64,000 nucleotides of DNA, from assembly GCA_001600175.1 (NCBI GenBank), contig BCJC01000007.1, forward strand, positions 1,326,115 through 1,390,114. Direction: 5' to 3'. The notes under the pieces were generated by a model that saw nothing but the letters and a program-made list of their open reading frames with translations, had not been told where the DNA came from and did not search any database. Within the stretch, counting starts at the first letter, position 1; every line of letters starts with the position of its first letter. Shown here piece by piece: positions 10,938-23,600 of the stretch. Source of the stretch: Erythrobasidium yunnanense. Taxonomy: Eukaryota > Basidiomycota > Cystobasidiomycetes > Erythrobasidiales > Erythrobasidiaceae. A program made the translations under genes and the position numbers.

Positions 10938-13224
10938 ATGCTGGGTCGACGCTCTTCGACGACGCCTGCTGTGGATGAACGCCTACGTTTCCCTCCTATC
11001 GCTTCGTCATCCGAATCATACAGCTTCCATGCTCCAGAAGGAGCGTACGAACTCGCATATGAAGTCACTCCGCCTCCGCCTTCTTCAGCAACGCCTATGG
11101 CGCCTGGAATCAGCAACGTAGCTACAGTAGCTGCTGCTCAGCAGCCGCAACCAGATTGGCCGTCTTGTCTGGCTACAGCTGTCATTCGCTTTCCTCCGTC
11201 ACAATCGTCTGGCTCCGGCGGTATCTTGGGTCTAGGCGGCAATCAACGTGGTGCGAGAAGCAGAGAGCCTTCCGCAGTAGAATCACCTCAGGCATCACCA
11301 GCGGCGGATGAGAGCTCGTCTGCCTCATCATACGACAATGCGAACGCTCTGCCTGGCGCATCGGCGGCCAGCCTGCAATATGCAAACTCGACAAAGCGGA
11401 AACCCTTGATATCGCTACCGTCGTCCGTAGGGATATCTTCCTTAGGTAGCGGGAGCAATACTACACAGCAACAAGCGCCGGCATCGAAGCCCAAGAGTGC
11501 ATTCAGAGGAACCAGCTCAACTTTTGTCAAAGCATACGAGGGCCTACCTTTCAGCGGGCGAGCCGACAAGCTGTGGGCAGGGCAAGAGTACAGAGATGTC
11601 TCGCTGGCTATCTTTACTGCCGGCAAAGTGATCATCATAACAGATATAAGCCCTCGGGCAAAGTCACGCGTGAGCCGCATCCGTCGAAGCCAGGGGAACT
11701 CGACTGATTGTTTCTCCTCGTTAGGATCCCATTGCACGTCTGGCGTTCGGCGCCGTGCCAGTATGTCTCGCTGTGAACCAGAATTCTCTTTCGCACGACA
11801 GGTTAGACCTGCTGGTGGGCTTCTCCACTGGCGACTTGATGTGGATAGAGTGCTTCTCCGGTCGCTATACAAGATACAACAAGGATGCTTCTTTGGCGGC
11901 AAACTCTACCGCGCCCGGAAAGCCTACCCCATTTATATCTGGCGCTCCGGTCAAGAAGGTGCAATGGCTCGCCAGCGATACTATCTTTGCTGCTGCATTT
12001 CTTGATGGGACAATGGCGTTCTTTGATCGCGACAGAGACGATCCAAGCAACTTCACGCCAACGCCTGGCTTTGCACCACAGCCTGGATCGGTACTGGCTC
12101 CTGTGCAACCGTTACAGCGTATAGACTCGCACATGGATGGAAACGAACAAGGGTCTGAGGGACATGGATCTGCCTACATCAACGGAGACAAGCCGTCTTC
12201 CAGACATAAACCTTATCTAGCACCACTCGATGAACATACCGCAGATATCATAGTAACGATACCTCAGCCTGGGGATCGTAAAAATGCAAGCAAGTTCAAT
12301 CCTATAGCACATTGGAAAGTCAGCCGGAAACCGATAACAGGTAAGGTAGAGCATCGGCAAACAGATGCAGGCTCCTTTGCTGAGACAGTCGCTGTTTCGC
12401 AGACTTTGCCTTCTCTCCTGACAATGCACACGTCGCTGTAGTCAGCGAAGATGGATGTCTTCGGATACTGGACGCCGGCTCGCAGCGGCTTCTTGACACC
12501 TTTTCCGCATACTTTGGCGCCCTTACGTGCGTAACATGGTCGCCAGATGGGCGTTTCGTCTTGGTGAGCACTAATACATCAGTACTTGTCCATTACTAAC
12601 TTTATTTGCGCTTTCGAAGACCGGCGGACAAGACGACTTAGCTTGCGTCTGGGCACCTTTTGAGCAGCGGATAGTCGCTCGCTGTGAAGGACACGCTTCC
12701 TTCCTCACAGGCCTTGCATTCGATGCCTGGCGGTGTGACGGGCGGACACAACGCTTTGCCAGTGTTAGCGAAGACTGCCGACTCATCCTCTGGGAGCTTT
12801 CGTCTGCAGCTCTGCAGCGACCGAAAGCTCACCAACACCATACTTCTCATAGACATGCTGCACATAGTCAGCAACATGTACGTATTCCTTGCATAGCGAG
12901 ATCAGCGGACCATGCTAACCCAAGCATCTCTAGAACTCTGTATATAATCGTCGGACATCGGCTATGTCCTCGCTATCGCTCTCGCGGCGGCGGACAATCG
13001 AGTCTGGCACCAACGGACAATATACATCAGCTGAAAACGAAGGGGCAGCTCCCCTTTGGCATCGAGCACCGAATAGGAGCGAGGTGCCGGGCCTGCAGCC
13101 TGTCTCCTCCAAACAAATATCGACAGACCTACTGTCAGGTATAGCTTTCTTACCAGGTTTGGTGGTAGCTCTTACTCGCAACTCGACTGTCAAGGTCTTT
13201 GTCCGCCCAGATCAGCGATTTTAG
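10938..13224 (+). CDS. creC: CreC/WDR20-type WD40 protein, deubiquitinase co-factor
   Basis: This WD40 protein belongs to the CreC (Aspergillus)/WDR20 family, which stabilises and activates a ubiquitin protease (CreB or UBP type) and in Aspergillus takes part in carbon catabolite repression. The N-terminal ~200 residues are low-complexity. Spliced exons then give IARLAFGAVPVCLAVNQN, LDLLVGFSTGDLMWIECFSG, NPIAHWKVSRKPIT joined to DFAFSPDNAHVAVVSEDG, YFGALTCVTWSPDGRFVLTG and GQDDLACVWAPFEQRIVARC. These are the signature repeats of the family. The last exon ends DLLSGIAFLPGLVVALTRN...FVRPDQRF. Several short introns interrupt it; the first donor is near 11660. It lies head to head with the Rieske gene. 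A CreB-type protease should be found elsewhere in the genome. Confidence 0.9.
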
Positions 13225-13333
13225 AGCGACGTTCATGTAGCTATAGTAACGTGAGATGTATCGATACAGTGTTGTACGACAGAGCACTTCCTAACTTAAT
13301 GGTGCAACATAGTAAGCAGGCGAATCGAAAAGA

Positions 13334-14046
13334 TCACACCTCGTCCTTGATGCCTGTGATCTCGACATGTTAGCCATGATGATTCCTGCATAGTAGGCGG
13401 TTTGCGACACACCATGCGCCTCTTTCTTGGCTGTAAGCTCTGCCTCCCGCCTTGCGAGGTCTGCCTTGTAGCCCGTCTTCGTCGCAGCATGATACAGGAC
13501 TGCGGCGTAAAGGCTCAGCGTCTGCAAAAGCCAAAGCGAACGACAACAGCTTACCGACTAGGTATCTATCTTGTAGATGGAAGCCATTGAGATTCTCGAA
13601 TGCGTTCTTTGCCTGCTCAAGCACAATCAGCTAACGGTCATCTTCTCGCAGGCTGGACGGACGCACATCGAAAATATCGTCGTATACGACGTACGCCGTC
13701 CCTCTCGTCTTAGGGCCATTGCCTATCCGGATCTGCCTGATGCCGCCATACCGTCCAAAGAGCTCGTAAACTGCGAAACCAGGCCAAATCAGCTGGGAAT
13801 CCAGCATCTCGACGTTGTCAGACGCACGATCTTCTCCTTTAGTCTTGAAGTTGAGATTCTTGCAGTAGAGTATCCGGTTACTGCACCCAAGGAGTCAGCC
13901 TCGACATTGAGAACCTTGCTGGCCGTTCTCTGCCTCTTACACATCCGAAGGGATCTTGGACTGGACGAACGCAAGGTGTCAGCACAAGTCAATCTTGACT
14001 GCTTGTGTCAAAACATGCTCACACTCGAAGACCTTGCGAGAGCCAT
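13334..14046 (-). CDS. SF3B6: Splicing factor 3B subunit 6 (p14/SF3b14a)
   Basis: SF3B6 is the small RRM protein of the U2 snRNP SF3b complex that sits near the branch-point adenosine. It is easily missed because it is split into seven exons, two of them only 20 nt long. My reconstruction gives 121 residues (human about 125). It reads [19 protein letters not shown] (RNP2), then [37 protein letters not shown] (RNP1), [20 protein letters not shown], and [17 protein letters not shown], ending AHGIKDEV. Every segment aligns with the human protein without gaps inside the RRM. Introns are about 35-90 nt with ordinary GT...AG ends. The first exon is only eight codons. It lies on the minus strand between CreC and the small secreted protein, with about 135 bp to the latter's stop. 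Confidence 0.93.
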
Positions 14047-14181
14047 GTCTGGGAAGCTTGATATCGAGCACAAGGAAAGGCCGATTCGATATAGCAAACA
14101 ACAGGGTATATGTCAAGGCTGATGTACAGGATCACCGTTCTACGATGATACTCTCCTGCTGTGCGATCTGTCCTCTATCAT

Positions 14182-14823
14182 CTATTCCTGGTCGCCAAAC
14201 ATGATCAAGACCAGGTTTGGATTCTCCTTGACCGTACAATGTGCCATGGTATGAGCGGTATCCTTGGTGAAACATGTCTTGGACCAGTACTTGACCCAGT
14301 CACTGACTGCCCCGTCTGGGAAAATGACCGACTTCGACACGTCTGCATGTGCCAGTCCTTTCTCGATGCCTCCGCTACAATAACATCAGCTGAGTTCGCA
14401 CAAGCGCCCAGTCATACTCACATTCCGACATAGCAGTTGCCAACCCCGTCTGCAGTCAAGGCGTACCCTGGTACGTTTATCTTGGCGGCTAAATCCGCGC
14501 ATTTACCCTAACAGATCAAGGTCAGCGCGACAGGCAACCAGAGCATTCAGCTGCTGAACTTACGATCTTAGGCTTCTTATAGATGCCCTTCACGTTGGTT
14601 ACCTGATGAGACAAAGGTGCATATCAGCCGGGCATTACCCATTCTCTAGCTGGTTCGATGGACATACACAGTTGCTGTAGGGTGTGCCTTCTCCGTCTTC
14701 AAGACATTGAAGCTGGCTAATGGTGATCGTTTCGACAGCGTTGTCCCGTTCAGCGACTTGGGCGCCTAAGCAGTCAACAGCTGCGACGAGGGCTACTGTG
14801 AGCATCGGAAGGGTGAACTTCAT
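14182..14823 (-). CDS. Small secreted cysteine-containing protein
   Basis: Four exons join in frame to 157 residues. The N-terminus MKFTLPMLTVALVAAVDCLG is a clear signal peptide with likely cleavage near residue 21. The mature part has six cysteines (about residues 40, 52, 68, 90, 128 and 140), enough for three disulfides, and no membrane segment. Parts readable after splicing are CLEDGEGTPYSNC, VTNVKGIYKKPK, KCADLAAKINVPGYALTADG, NCYVGIGGIEKG and WVKYWSKTCFTKDTAHTMAH. I do not recognise a family. A small secreted, disulfide-rich protein in a plant-, insect- or host-associated basidiomycete is often an effector or a wall protein, but this is inference only. Its upstream space (14824-15288) separates it from the PL14 gene on the same strand. 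Confidence 0.75.
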
Positions 14824-15288
14824 ACTGGTGAGCTGGTGGTGGGTTCGTCGGTGAAAGAGTGGGTGTCTGGTGGTAAGCTTGGTTATCTATTTCAAGCGGG
14901 GTTTCGGTTTCGACTATTGTTCCTCGGTAGTTAGGAAAGAAACAGTAGACTTCAGGCAAGTCTGACAATCCCTAAGATCCGCTTACTTTCATGGCCAAGC
15001 TCGCCCATTGTCCAAATTTCGGCCTTCAACCAAAGTCACCGGTGCTCTTCCTCAATGGCACGGTGTGAAGAAGCTGATAATTTGCGTTGCTGTATTACTG
15101 CTGCGAGTCTCTGCATGGAACTTATAAATCTAAAGGTACACGTCACTGCAAGAAAACGATGTTCACTAATTGCATTTTGCTATCGGTTGCGAAACGAGAA
15201 ACGGATTGCTAAGTGTCGTGAGAATGATAATATAGAGTATGTCGTTCTTTTGTTTCGTTTACTTATCGTTTGAGAAGCTCTGCCCTTT
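14824..15288. other. Intergenic region upstream of the secreted-protein gene
   Basis: This spacer lies between the stop of the PL14-like gene and the start of the secreted-protein gene, both on the minus strand, so it holds the 3' end of the first and the promoter of the second. It is AT-richer than its surroundings near 15120-15280. I see no gene or repeat in it. Confidence 0.5.
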
Positions 15289-18200
15289 TCAATCGCCCCT
15301 GAAAAACCCTACTTGATCGACCTGGTTGGGCGTATAGACCGAGCCATTGCTCATTGCAGATTCTGGCCTAATAGGCCTTGCCAGATCTAAATGCATAGGC
15401 TTGTGGGCCTGTCCCCGTGCGCTTGAGACAGGCTCATCGTAATAAAATTCGTTATCGGTCGTTATGACGCTGGGCGTACTTGTTCGAGAAATAGATGTAG
15501 GCGAGACGATGCTTGCTGTGATTTGTCCTGAATTTCGGACGTCGGGATTGATGACCCGTAGACTGTGTTTTACCCCGAATGGATCGGTAGTGCGTCTTTG
15601 CAGAAGAGTCGGCTGGAGAGTAGGTGATTTGGGAAGAGGCGGGTTGTCAGAGTACAGAGGACTCTCGGTCATTGATCGATCATCTGCTAAAGGAGAAGAT
15701 GATGGATAGAGTAGTTCTTGCTGAGAGGGAGCTAGGTGAATAGCTAGCTGCGGCTTGCGCGTGCTAGCTTTAGGCGAACTTCCAGCGTCATCGTAGCCGA
15801 GTACAGTAGTAGCGTGTGTACTTGTGGAGCCAGATGGTTTATGCTGACTTCTTGCCACATCCGAGAGATACTGTTCTGAGCTAGAAGGCGTCAAAGCACT
15901 TCCAGACGATGGATATGTCCGATGAGATCTCGATCTCGCTCGATAGGGTGCAGCGCCAGCAGGCAGGAAGTACCCATTGTCTGAAGGATCGTCTCTGTAG
16001 ATCTGGGACATGTCTGGTCCGGAGCTCATCTGTCGATGATGAATAGGTCGAGATGAAGGCGACCACCTTTCGGGAGACGATAGATCGCCACCGTTCTCGA
16101 ACGATACAGGAGTATACGTATCGGCTGATTCGATACTAAATGCTCGAGATCGACGTCTTTGTGCAGCTGTACCGCCTCCAGACCCTCCGCTAGACAAGAG
16201 ACCAGGCAGAGAGTACGCAGAACCAGTTGTATGCAGGCGCTCGACAATCGGCTTGACAAACTTGTTACGACGGCGCTGTAAGTGTGCAGAGGGGTAAGCT
16301 CATGTCCAACAGGCACATAATGGCAATGAACTCACTTTGCCTAGCATCCAGACGATGGCTGCGATGACAATAATCCCCATAATGATGCCAGTAACTGTAC
16401 CTGCAACGATCTTACCACTCGTACTTATGCCACCGCCTGTATCGTTGTTTAAGAATGGATTTCTTCCTCTAGTCGTTGTAGTCAATGTAGTAGGCTGTCC
16501 ATTCGCATCTGTACCCGTTGAGAAGTACACGCTTTCGCCATCCGATAGAGGCGTAGTGGGCGTAGGTTGGAAGATATCGCTTAAGCGAGATAATTCAGTG
16601 GCAGCGGATGTGGGAAGGACTTGTTGGCCGATAGAGACTACAGGAGCTGCATCTGCGGAAGCTGTTTGGCCAACTGCAACTTTGGCTGCAGAAGCCTGGG
16701 CTGCAGTAGCGGCGTTCCCGCCAGAAGCTGAAGATGGCGATTGTACAAGTTTTGAAGTATCGATGTTCGTGGTACCGCTTGCAGTCTGTACGGAGCTCGA
16801 GACTGCCGCACTATCGCTAAGCGACAGCGTCCCGCGAGTTGTCCCAGTCGAGAGCTCAGCCGATGTCGTGCCTGTCCCGCTCGAATTTGAAGTGCTGGAC
16901 TCCGACTGTGTCCGCGTTTGAGTGGCCGTCTCAGAGGTTGTATCCGAGCTTGTCAATGTAGACGTATCTACATCGGTACGTGAAGTCCGACTGGTCGTTA
17001 CTTGCGTACTTGTGGTCGTTGTATCGGGATCTTGCTGGGTCTGAGTCTGCGTAGGCTGGCTCGTGGTAGTTGTAGTATTGTCATCTACGCTAGTGTCGTT
17101 ATCATCTGATTGATTGGACGTTGTTGTTTGAGGTGGGTTCTGATCTTGGGTAGTCGTAGGCTGATCCTGCGTCTGCTGACTGGTCTGCTCCCCGTTGTCA
17201 CCATCGTTGCCGCGTTGTGTATCCGTCTGTCTAGGCTGAGAAGTGCTCCCTCCGTTATCGCTGTCGTTATCATTGCTGTCCTCTCCACCTCTCGTCCGTG
17301 TAGGCTGTTGGGAAGAATCATCTTGACCAGATCCATTGCCTGTCTCTTGCGGCTCATCTGCAGCACTATATCCTCCGCTTTCCTCCATACTGGTTGAAAT
17401 ACTCGACCGTGAAGGCGCAGAATCGTCAAAAGTAGATGAGGATCCCTCGGGAGGTTGGCTTGATGTTTGCTGGTCCTGCGACGATGTCGAAACTGTAACG
17501 TCGAAGGATGTCTGAGTGGTCTCCTCGTCTGAAAAACGCGATGTAGTACGCGAGGCTGTGCCTGTCACCGAAGTCGGTCCTGATGTCTCGCTACTTGTGG
17601 TCTTGGGTTGCGTAGTCTCCTCCTCTCCTTGACTGGATGTAAAAGTATAGCCTTGCGAACTCGTGAAGGGACTACTTTGCGATCCAGGCTCTTTTTGAGT
17701 TGTCTCTTCAGTTACGCCTGCAGTAGGCGTGGAAGGGTCACTCGAAGTAGGTGTGTAATTAGGATCCCCTTGAGAAGTGTATGGAGATCCTGAAGGTGTG
17801 CTAGAGCTTGTAGGAGGAAATGAAGAAGTGCGAGATAAAGGGAGAGTGTCTTCGCTTGGGTCGTCACGCGAATTGCTTTGCGATGCTGTAGGGGGTGATT
17901 GCGATGCAGTATCAGAAGTGTGGCCACTCTGGCTATACGTGGTTGACCGCGTAGGCTGAGCTTGCGATGTTCTGGCTTCTCGAGCTACAGAGCGTAAATG
18001 CGGTCAGACCGAATTCTCTTGCGATTTCGACCTCTTCACCGGCTCACAAGAATCAGATACTGTATTTCCCGAGTTAGTGCCTTCCTCTCTGTCGTTATTG
18101 CTGCTCTGCGTGTCTTGACTGCTATCGCTCCCGCTTGAGCCTTCTTGACTTTGTCTTTTGCTGAATCTGCCCGAACTTTGGCTGTTTCTGCGATGTACTG

Positions 18201-20074
18201 CTGCTGCTACGTTATCGTATTCGTCGTCGTTCTCGTCGTCCAGCGACTTTGTGGATTCGTGCTGATCTTGCGCTGTGAATTCGTGTAAGGCCAAAAGGCG
18301 CGGTACCTGATTCAGCGGCTTTCCACGCGAGCGACTAGAGCATATCGTAGACTGGACTTGCAGGCGGTTCTTTGCGACTTGTCAGAAAGGTCAAGACTAT
18401 GGAGCCTGGCGTTTCAGATCTCAAGTCAGCTTTTGCAAGAAATGATGACCGCTCGATATGATAGCACCTCTGCCTGGTCTTTGTGCTGTTCTGGCGATGT
18501 AAAAGCATCAAATCGCGACATGAAGAGGCAACAATCAGCTACAGATACGATGACAGTCTGCTCAATTCTGCTGGGTTACGCAAAGGTCCCGCAGTTTCAC
18601 GGTGATCTACGGACAGACGCGCTTTAGGCTTTTCAGCGGTGACCTCCAGAAGATGACCAGGCACATCGCAGACAAGGCATCAATGCAACTGAAATGCAGG
18701 CTATACACGGTTGGCTCTTCCTCCTGTCATCATCGAATGTGAGGTGTGCTTACGCGTAAAGTACAAGCAACAACGACAGAGCGCTACACACTACCAATGA
18801 TATAGAAGATGCACTAAATGAAGCTATACCAGAAGACTCTGCATCGACAGTCCGCAACTCGGCCGGATTCAGCCAGACCTATCGAGATAAGCCGTCAAGA
18901 TACGCAAAATACCTCGCTCGCCAATTCAATTATACCGTACCTGAAGATCCTTGAAGTAGCTGCGCTGAGTCTGCGGGCTGGCCCAGTCAGATGTCGAGCC
19001 ACCAAAGAATGTAGAAAAGAAGATCCTGGAGGCACGTTGCATCACCCTATACGATCTTACAAGTATCCTATCTAGAAGGCTCACCTTGTCGGGTTGGACA
19101 CCTTCTTCCGGAAGATGATATCGTCAAGTCGAATGACTGGCTTGCTGTCCACCCAGAGCTGCAGACTCCCGTCTGAAAGGCCGAGAGTATTCTGTGCTAC
19201 GTAAAGCGAAACTTCCGTATACCTGGAAGACATGCTCAGATGCAAATCAGCCCTGGGAGGGCTATCTTACTCACTGCCCGCCAGTCAGATTGAACGTTCC
19301 TCGACCGATAGATGTGCCGTAATCCTCGTTACATATGACCGACGCTCCATTCGAGAGAGTCGCGTTCGCCGCTCCAGCACATAGGTCGTTCTCCAAGGGC
19401 AGGTAAGCGTAAACTGCTCATATTGATCAGCCCGGCCGATCATGCAAGACTGCGTCTAGCCCACCTTCACCAACACCGTCTCCTCTCCACATCAATCTCA
19501 CACTCCAACAATCTTCATCACCACTCTGATTCCCTCCTGAACAATCTTTCCCTTCCTTTCCACTCCATAATCCAGGCAGCTTTCCTCCCTTATTCCACTG
19601 AAATCCTTCCTGAAAAGCGACTTTATAGCTCAGCAGGGCATGGCTGACCTCTTCAGAATCTTCTGAGTCGGAGAGAGATGGATACATCGTCAAGCCGCCT
19701 GTCGGGACTTGCGACATCGGCGTCTGGCGATAAGAGCCTTCAGGGTACAAGACGGACGAAACATTCCCAGATGACGCTGAAAATGGATCCGATACGAAGT
19801 TGAAAGTAGACTCGTTCCCTCCATAAAGACGGTCGTTCCAGATATCCCATTCTTTCGATATGTAATTCAGCGCGTCCTGAGGCCTGCTCGTAGGCATGGA
19901 AAGGCTATGCAAAGACGTCAAATTCAGCGAGTATGCTATATCACTGACATCTTGAGCAGCTGTCCCGCTGACTGCGAGGCTTGCTGCTAGCAGTAGAAGC
20001 AGGAATCGATTCGATGCCCCTGGTCTTCTGGCTCGAATTCGCACTGGCTTTGGTGCTGTGGATGGTGATGACAT
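15289..20074 (-). CDS. Membrane-anchored PL14-type polysaccharide lyase-like protein with Ser/Thr-rich stalk
   Basis: The largest gene of the window has many exons on the minus strand. The start at 20074 is followed by a basic region and a signal sequence (FLLLLLAASLAVSGTAAQ). A lumenal/extracellular domain follows, with SYKVAFQEGFQWNKGGKLPG, CWSVRLMWRGDG, LQLWVDSKPVIRLDDI and FFSTFFGGSTSDWASPQTQ. This is the pattern of polysaccharide lyase family 14 / alginate-lyase-like domains of basidiomycetes. A very long Ser/Thr/Gln/Asp-rich stalk (coded by about 18300-16500) leads to one membrane segment (IVAGTVTGIIMGIIVIAAIVW). It ends in a basic juxtamembrane motif and a cytoplasmic tail of roughly 300 residues rich in Ser/Pro/Tyr that closes at 15289. 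The layout resembles a wall-tethered enzyme or a mucin-type sensor. Exact internal exon joins in the stalk were not resolved. Substrate is unknown. Confidence 0.75.
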
Positions 20075-20628
20075 CGGAGCATATGTCGAGCATGTCGTAG
20101 ATGTGCAAAGAACCCTAAGCTATTCCTTCCCTCTGATATTTTCGCAAACAAGGCTGGCGATTCCAATCTGGCCCGGCACAACGCTGATGACAGTTAACAT
20201 CACCTCTACAACATGCTACACAGAAGGAACAGCAGCAGTAGTGATTTAGACGCTTCGCGGCAGTAAAGCACGTGTGTGACAGGTGTTGACGTAACTTATC
20301 AGTAGCCTTCTCGGAGCGGCCTTCCCAGGCCAAACAAGGGATTTTCCAGCATCGTATAGCTTGTGCAACTACACATCTCTTCCTTGTGTATTCTTGTCAT
20401 CTGTTCTACCGAGATTTTAGACCCACCTTCCCGTTTGGGGGAGATCCGACATTGCAATTCATGGTGAAGGCGTCAACGTCAACGTCCAGGTTTAGCTTAG
20501 GCCATCTACTTGCTTCACTTCAAAACACAATCATTCAAGGAAGGTCGAGGTCTGCGGCAAACTCCGCCTGTCAAGTAACCCTTTTTCGACGGTCGCCCCT
20601 CGTTTGAGTTCTTCTCTACCCAAAAGCC
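20075..20628. other. Divergent promoter region PL14-like/GT31
   Basis: This 554-bp spacer separates the starts of the PL14-like gene (-) and the GT31 gene (+), which could be co-regulated from here. Only short open frames occur. No RNA gene was seen. Confidence 0.5.
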
Positions 20629-23600
20629 ATGGCCAGCTCGCGACCTGGGACGCCATACTACATCTTCAGGGATACGACTGACGGGTCTTTGGATCCGCCG
20701 CCGTACTATACTTCTGGCTCAAGCGATGGATCTCCCCCGTCGAGCTTGAGCAGCCCAAGATTGGGGCAGGCAGAAGTCGCAGTGCAGCTGCCACCGCTGC
20801 TACGAGGAGATACAACTATTACAATAGATAATGCACATCTGCGACGCCAGGAAAATCCGCCGAGGGATGTCCTTCACTCGTCTTCAAATTCGGCCTCGAG
20901 ATCCTCGCTTTCCGTTACAGACGATGGCGAATACGCGTTCGCACTGAGCGACAACGATGACAGAGCAAGTACAAGCGGTGGATATGGAAGTAGTAGTGGT
21001 CTTGCAGAGGGTTCGCGAAACTCCGCTGCTCATACAGCTGCTCGAGTGAGGAGAATCAACAGTGCTGGCAGCGGGTTGAGCATCCTGGGCAATCCGCGCT
21101 ACAGGCATAATGGAGGATTCTCAGCTGCAGGAAGTGCATTTACCACGAGCGCAATGAGCCCGATGTCGGATACAGAAGGTCCGACAAGCAGATTCAGTAG
21201 CAGGGCAGCTTCACCTGCGATGGGTGCTTCCGCATCTTCTGCATCTTCAGTAGCTGGTTCAGCTTCATCTTCGACATATTACATTCACCACCATCACTAT
21301 CATCACCCTTCAACGGCTTCTACCACCTCAAGCTCTGCCAATTCCCTGGACGGCAAGAGCAGCAGTGCGAAAGGGAAAGAACGCGCTCGCCCACTATACA
21401 GTACACCTTCATCATCAAACCTTAACTCTCCGGACTATGCAGTGCCGATAGATGGGCCGTACGGCTCAGCCTATCATTACCGCAACGGTCCGTTGGCAAA
21501 GAAGCTAGGAGGTGCTATCCTCTCACGCGACCCTTCTCTAACCGATCTTCCTCTTCTGGCGAACGGATCTACGTCAGCATCAGGTTCAGCCGCACATCGC
21601 CGGAGGTCTGGCTGGAAAACACCTAGAAACAGCAGTATAGACGAAGATCCCAGCGATCTAGCACTACATCTCGATACCTCATTACGGCAAAAACGACGTA
21701 TAAGTCACTTCATACCGTTTCCAGGCCTGGTCAAATCCTGGAATCGCTTTCTCCGCCATCCTTTCGTCCCAACTCAACCCCTTACTATACTCTTCGCTCT
21801 TGGCCTTTTCGTATCTTTCGCATATTCCGTAACAACGTTCATGTATCATATTCTCTCGACCGACAAGACACCAAGACCTTGGCGGACATACTGTCAAGAA
21901 CAGCGGCCTTTCCCTCACGATCTGGCAGACTCTCTTAATCCTGTAGACGTCTTCGTTGGCGTCTTCTCAGTAGACGCAGCATACGAGCGGCGGCATCTCA
22001 TCAGATCAACCTATCTACGACATTCTCGTCCAATAGACCCTTATACCGGCAGCCCAGGCAACAACGTTCAAGTCAAGTTTATCCTTGGGCGGCCGCGGAA
22101 ACACCATGCCAGGCGCGTTGCTCTGGAAATGGAGACATACAACGATATCGTCGTTCTCGACATCAAGGAGAATATGAACCAAGGCAAAACGCATACCTTC
22201 TTCAGATGGGCGAATGAGAACGCTACAGTACCGGTTTACTACAAGCAAGCATCTGGCAAGAAGTACGGAGCTCTGGACCCGAGTTCTAGCGAAACAGGCG
22301 TAGAACGATACAGTCTGGCTTTCAAGAAAGCAGACTACGTTGTCAAAGCGGATGATGATGCATTCTTGGTCCTGTCTGAGCTAGAAAGGCATCTGCGGGT
22401 AGCGCCGCGAAACAATATGTACTGGGGATGTGAGTGACCGCTTACCTAGTATACATGGTGCACTTTCTGACTGCTGGTATCCATAGATCTCATTCGAAAC
22501 CTTTTTATGGGCGGCGAATGCTATGCTCTTTCAGCTGATCTCGTCAACTATGTAGCTACGGCACCGGCGCTCGAGGCTTATACCGCAGGGGCCGAAGACA
22601 AGCGTGTAGCGAAATGGATGCGAATGCACCCGAATGCTTCTTCCATCAACTGGATAACCGAACGATGCTATGTCTACGATCATCCGAAGGCAGCCACTAC
22701 CTACTCTCACGGCTTCCTTTTCCCCGATGAAGTCGAAAGAGTGAGAGCAGAGGGCAGACTTGGCATATCACCCGCAGAGAAAACAAGGAGAGGTGGAGAA
22801 ATAGCAGACGCTTGGAGTAGCGTGTCGAAATGGAAGAAAGCATATTCTCGCCCAAAGTCAGAGATGACAATGGAAGAAGAGGTCGAAGCTCTCATCGAAG
22901 GTGGAGGAAGATGGACCGCACTTGATGGCTGGACCAATCAGATTTCTTCCAACGATGTCGTCAAGTGGGAAGACGTGGTTTTCGAGCCCTCCGATACACG
23001 CATCAAGGGAAGCGCCGATAATGTCCGAAAAGCAACTCAGGCTCGGTCAGAATAGTAAGCCTACTTTTCAAGCAGCAGACGGACATGTCTGAGTATAACT
23101 TTACTTGTAGTAACGCCAAGGCCGAAATGGCTTTCGGGAAATACAACCGCATGCCAAACTCCCTGATTCGCGATCCTGGCGATAGCGACATTCGACCTCA
23201 GCACGCAAAACGAAAGTCATCCTCTTATGCCTTCTGGAAGCGGGGTTCATCTGGCAATACCTCGGCTGAAGATACAAGTAGTGCCGAATCCTCTATGCTT
23301 GAAAGCACTTCTTTGGCTAGCTATGCCAACCATACGCATTCCACATCCTCTCTTCTATCGTACTTATCGAACAGTTATTCCAATCCTCCCCACGCTTCCG
23401 CTTCTTCCCCTTCCCTAGACCAGCCACAAAATCACCACCATCAGATTGTCATCGGTGCTCCCAATTTCAAGCAGGGCTACTCCCTTTTCCCAGATACAGA
23501 TCATGATCCCGATTCATACAAGAAGAAGGCCATCCCTGCTCCTCAACTCCGGTACGATCCTACAAACATGTCAGTTCGTGAGAAGCGCTTCTTAGGCCTA

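Noticed and set aside
13577-14122. 181-codon plus-strand open frame
   Set aside because: It is antisense to the exons and introns of SF3B6, whose conserved protein explains the region.
16337-16921. Hydrophobic plus-strand open frame of 194 codons
   Set aside because: It is the mirror of the Ser/Thr-rich stalk and membrane segment of the PL14-like gene; such antisense frames arise from biased codons.
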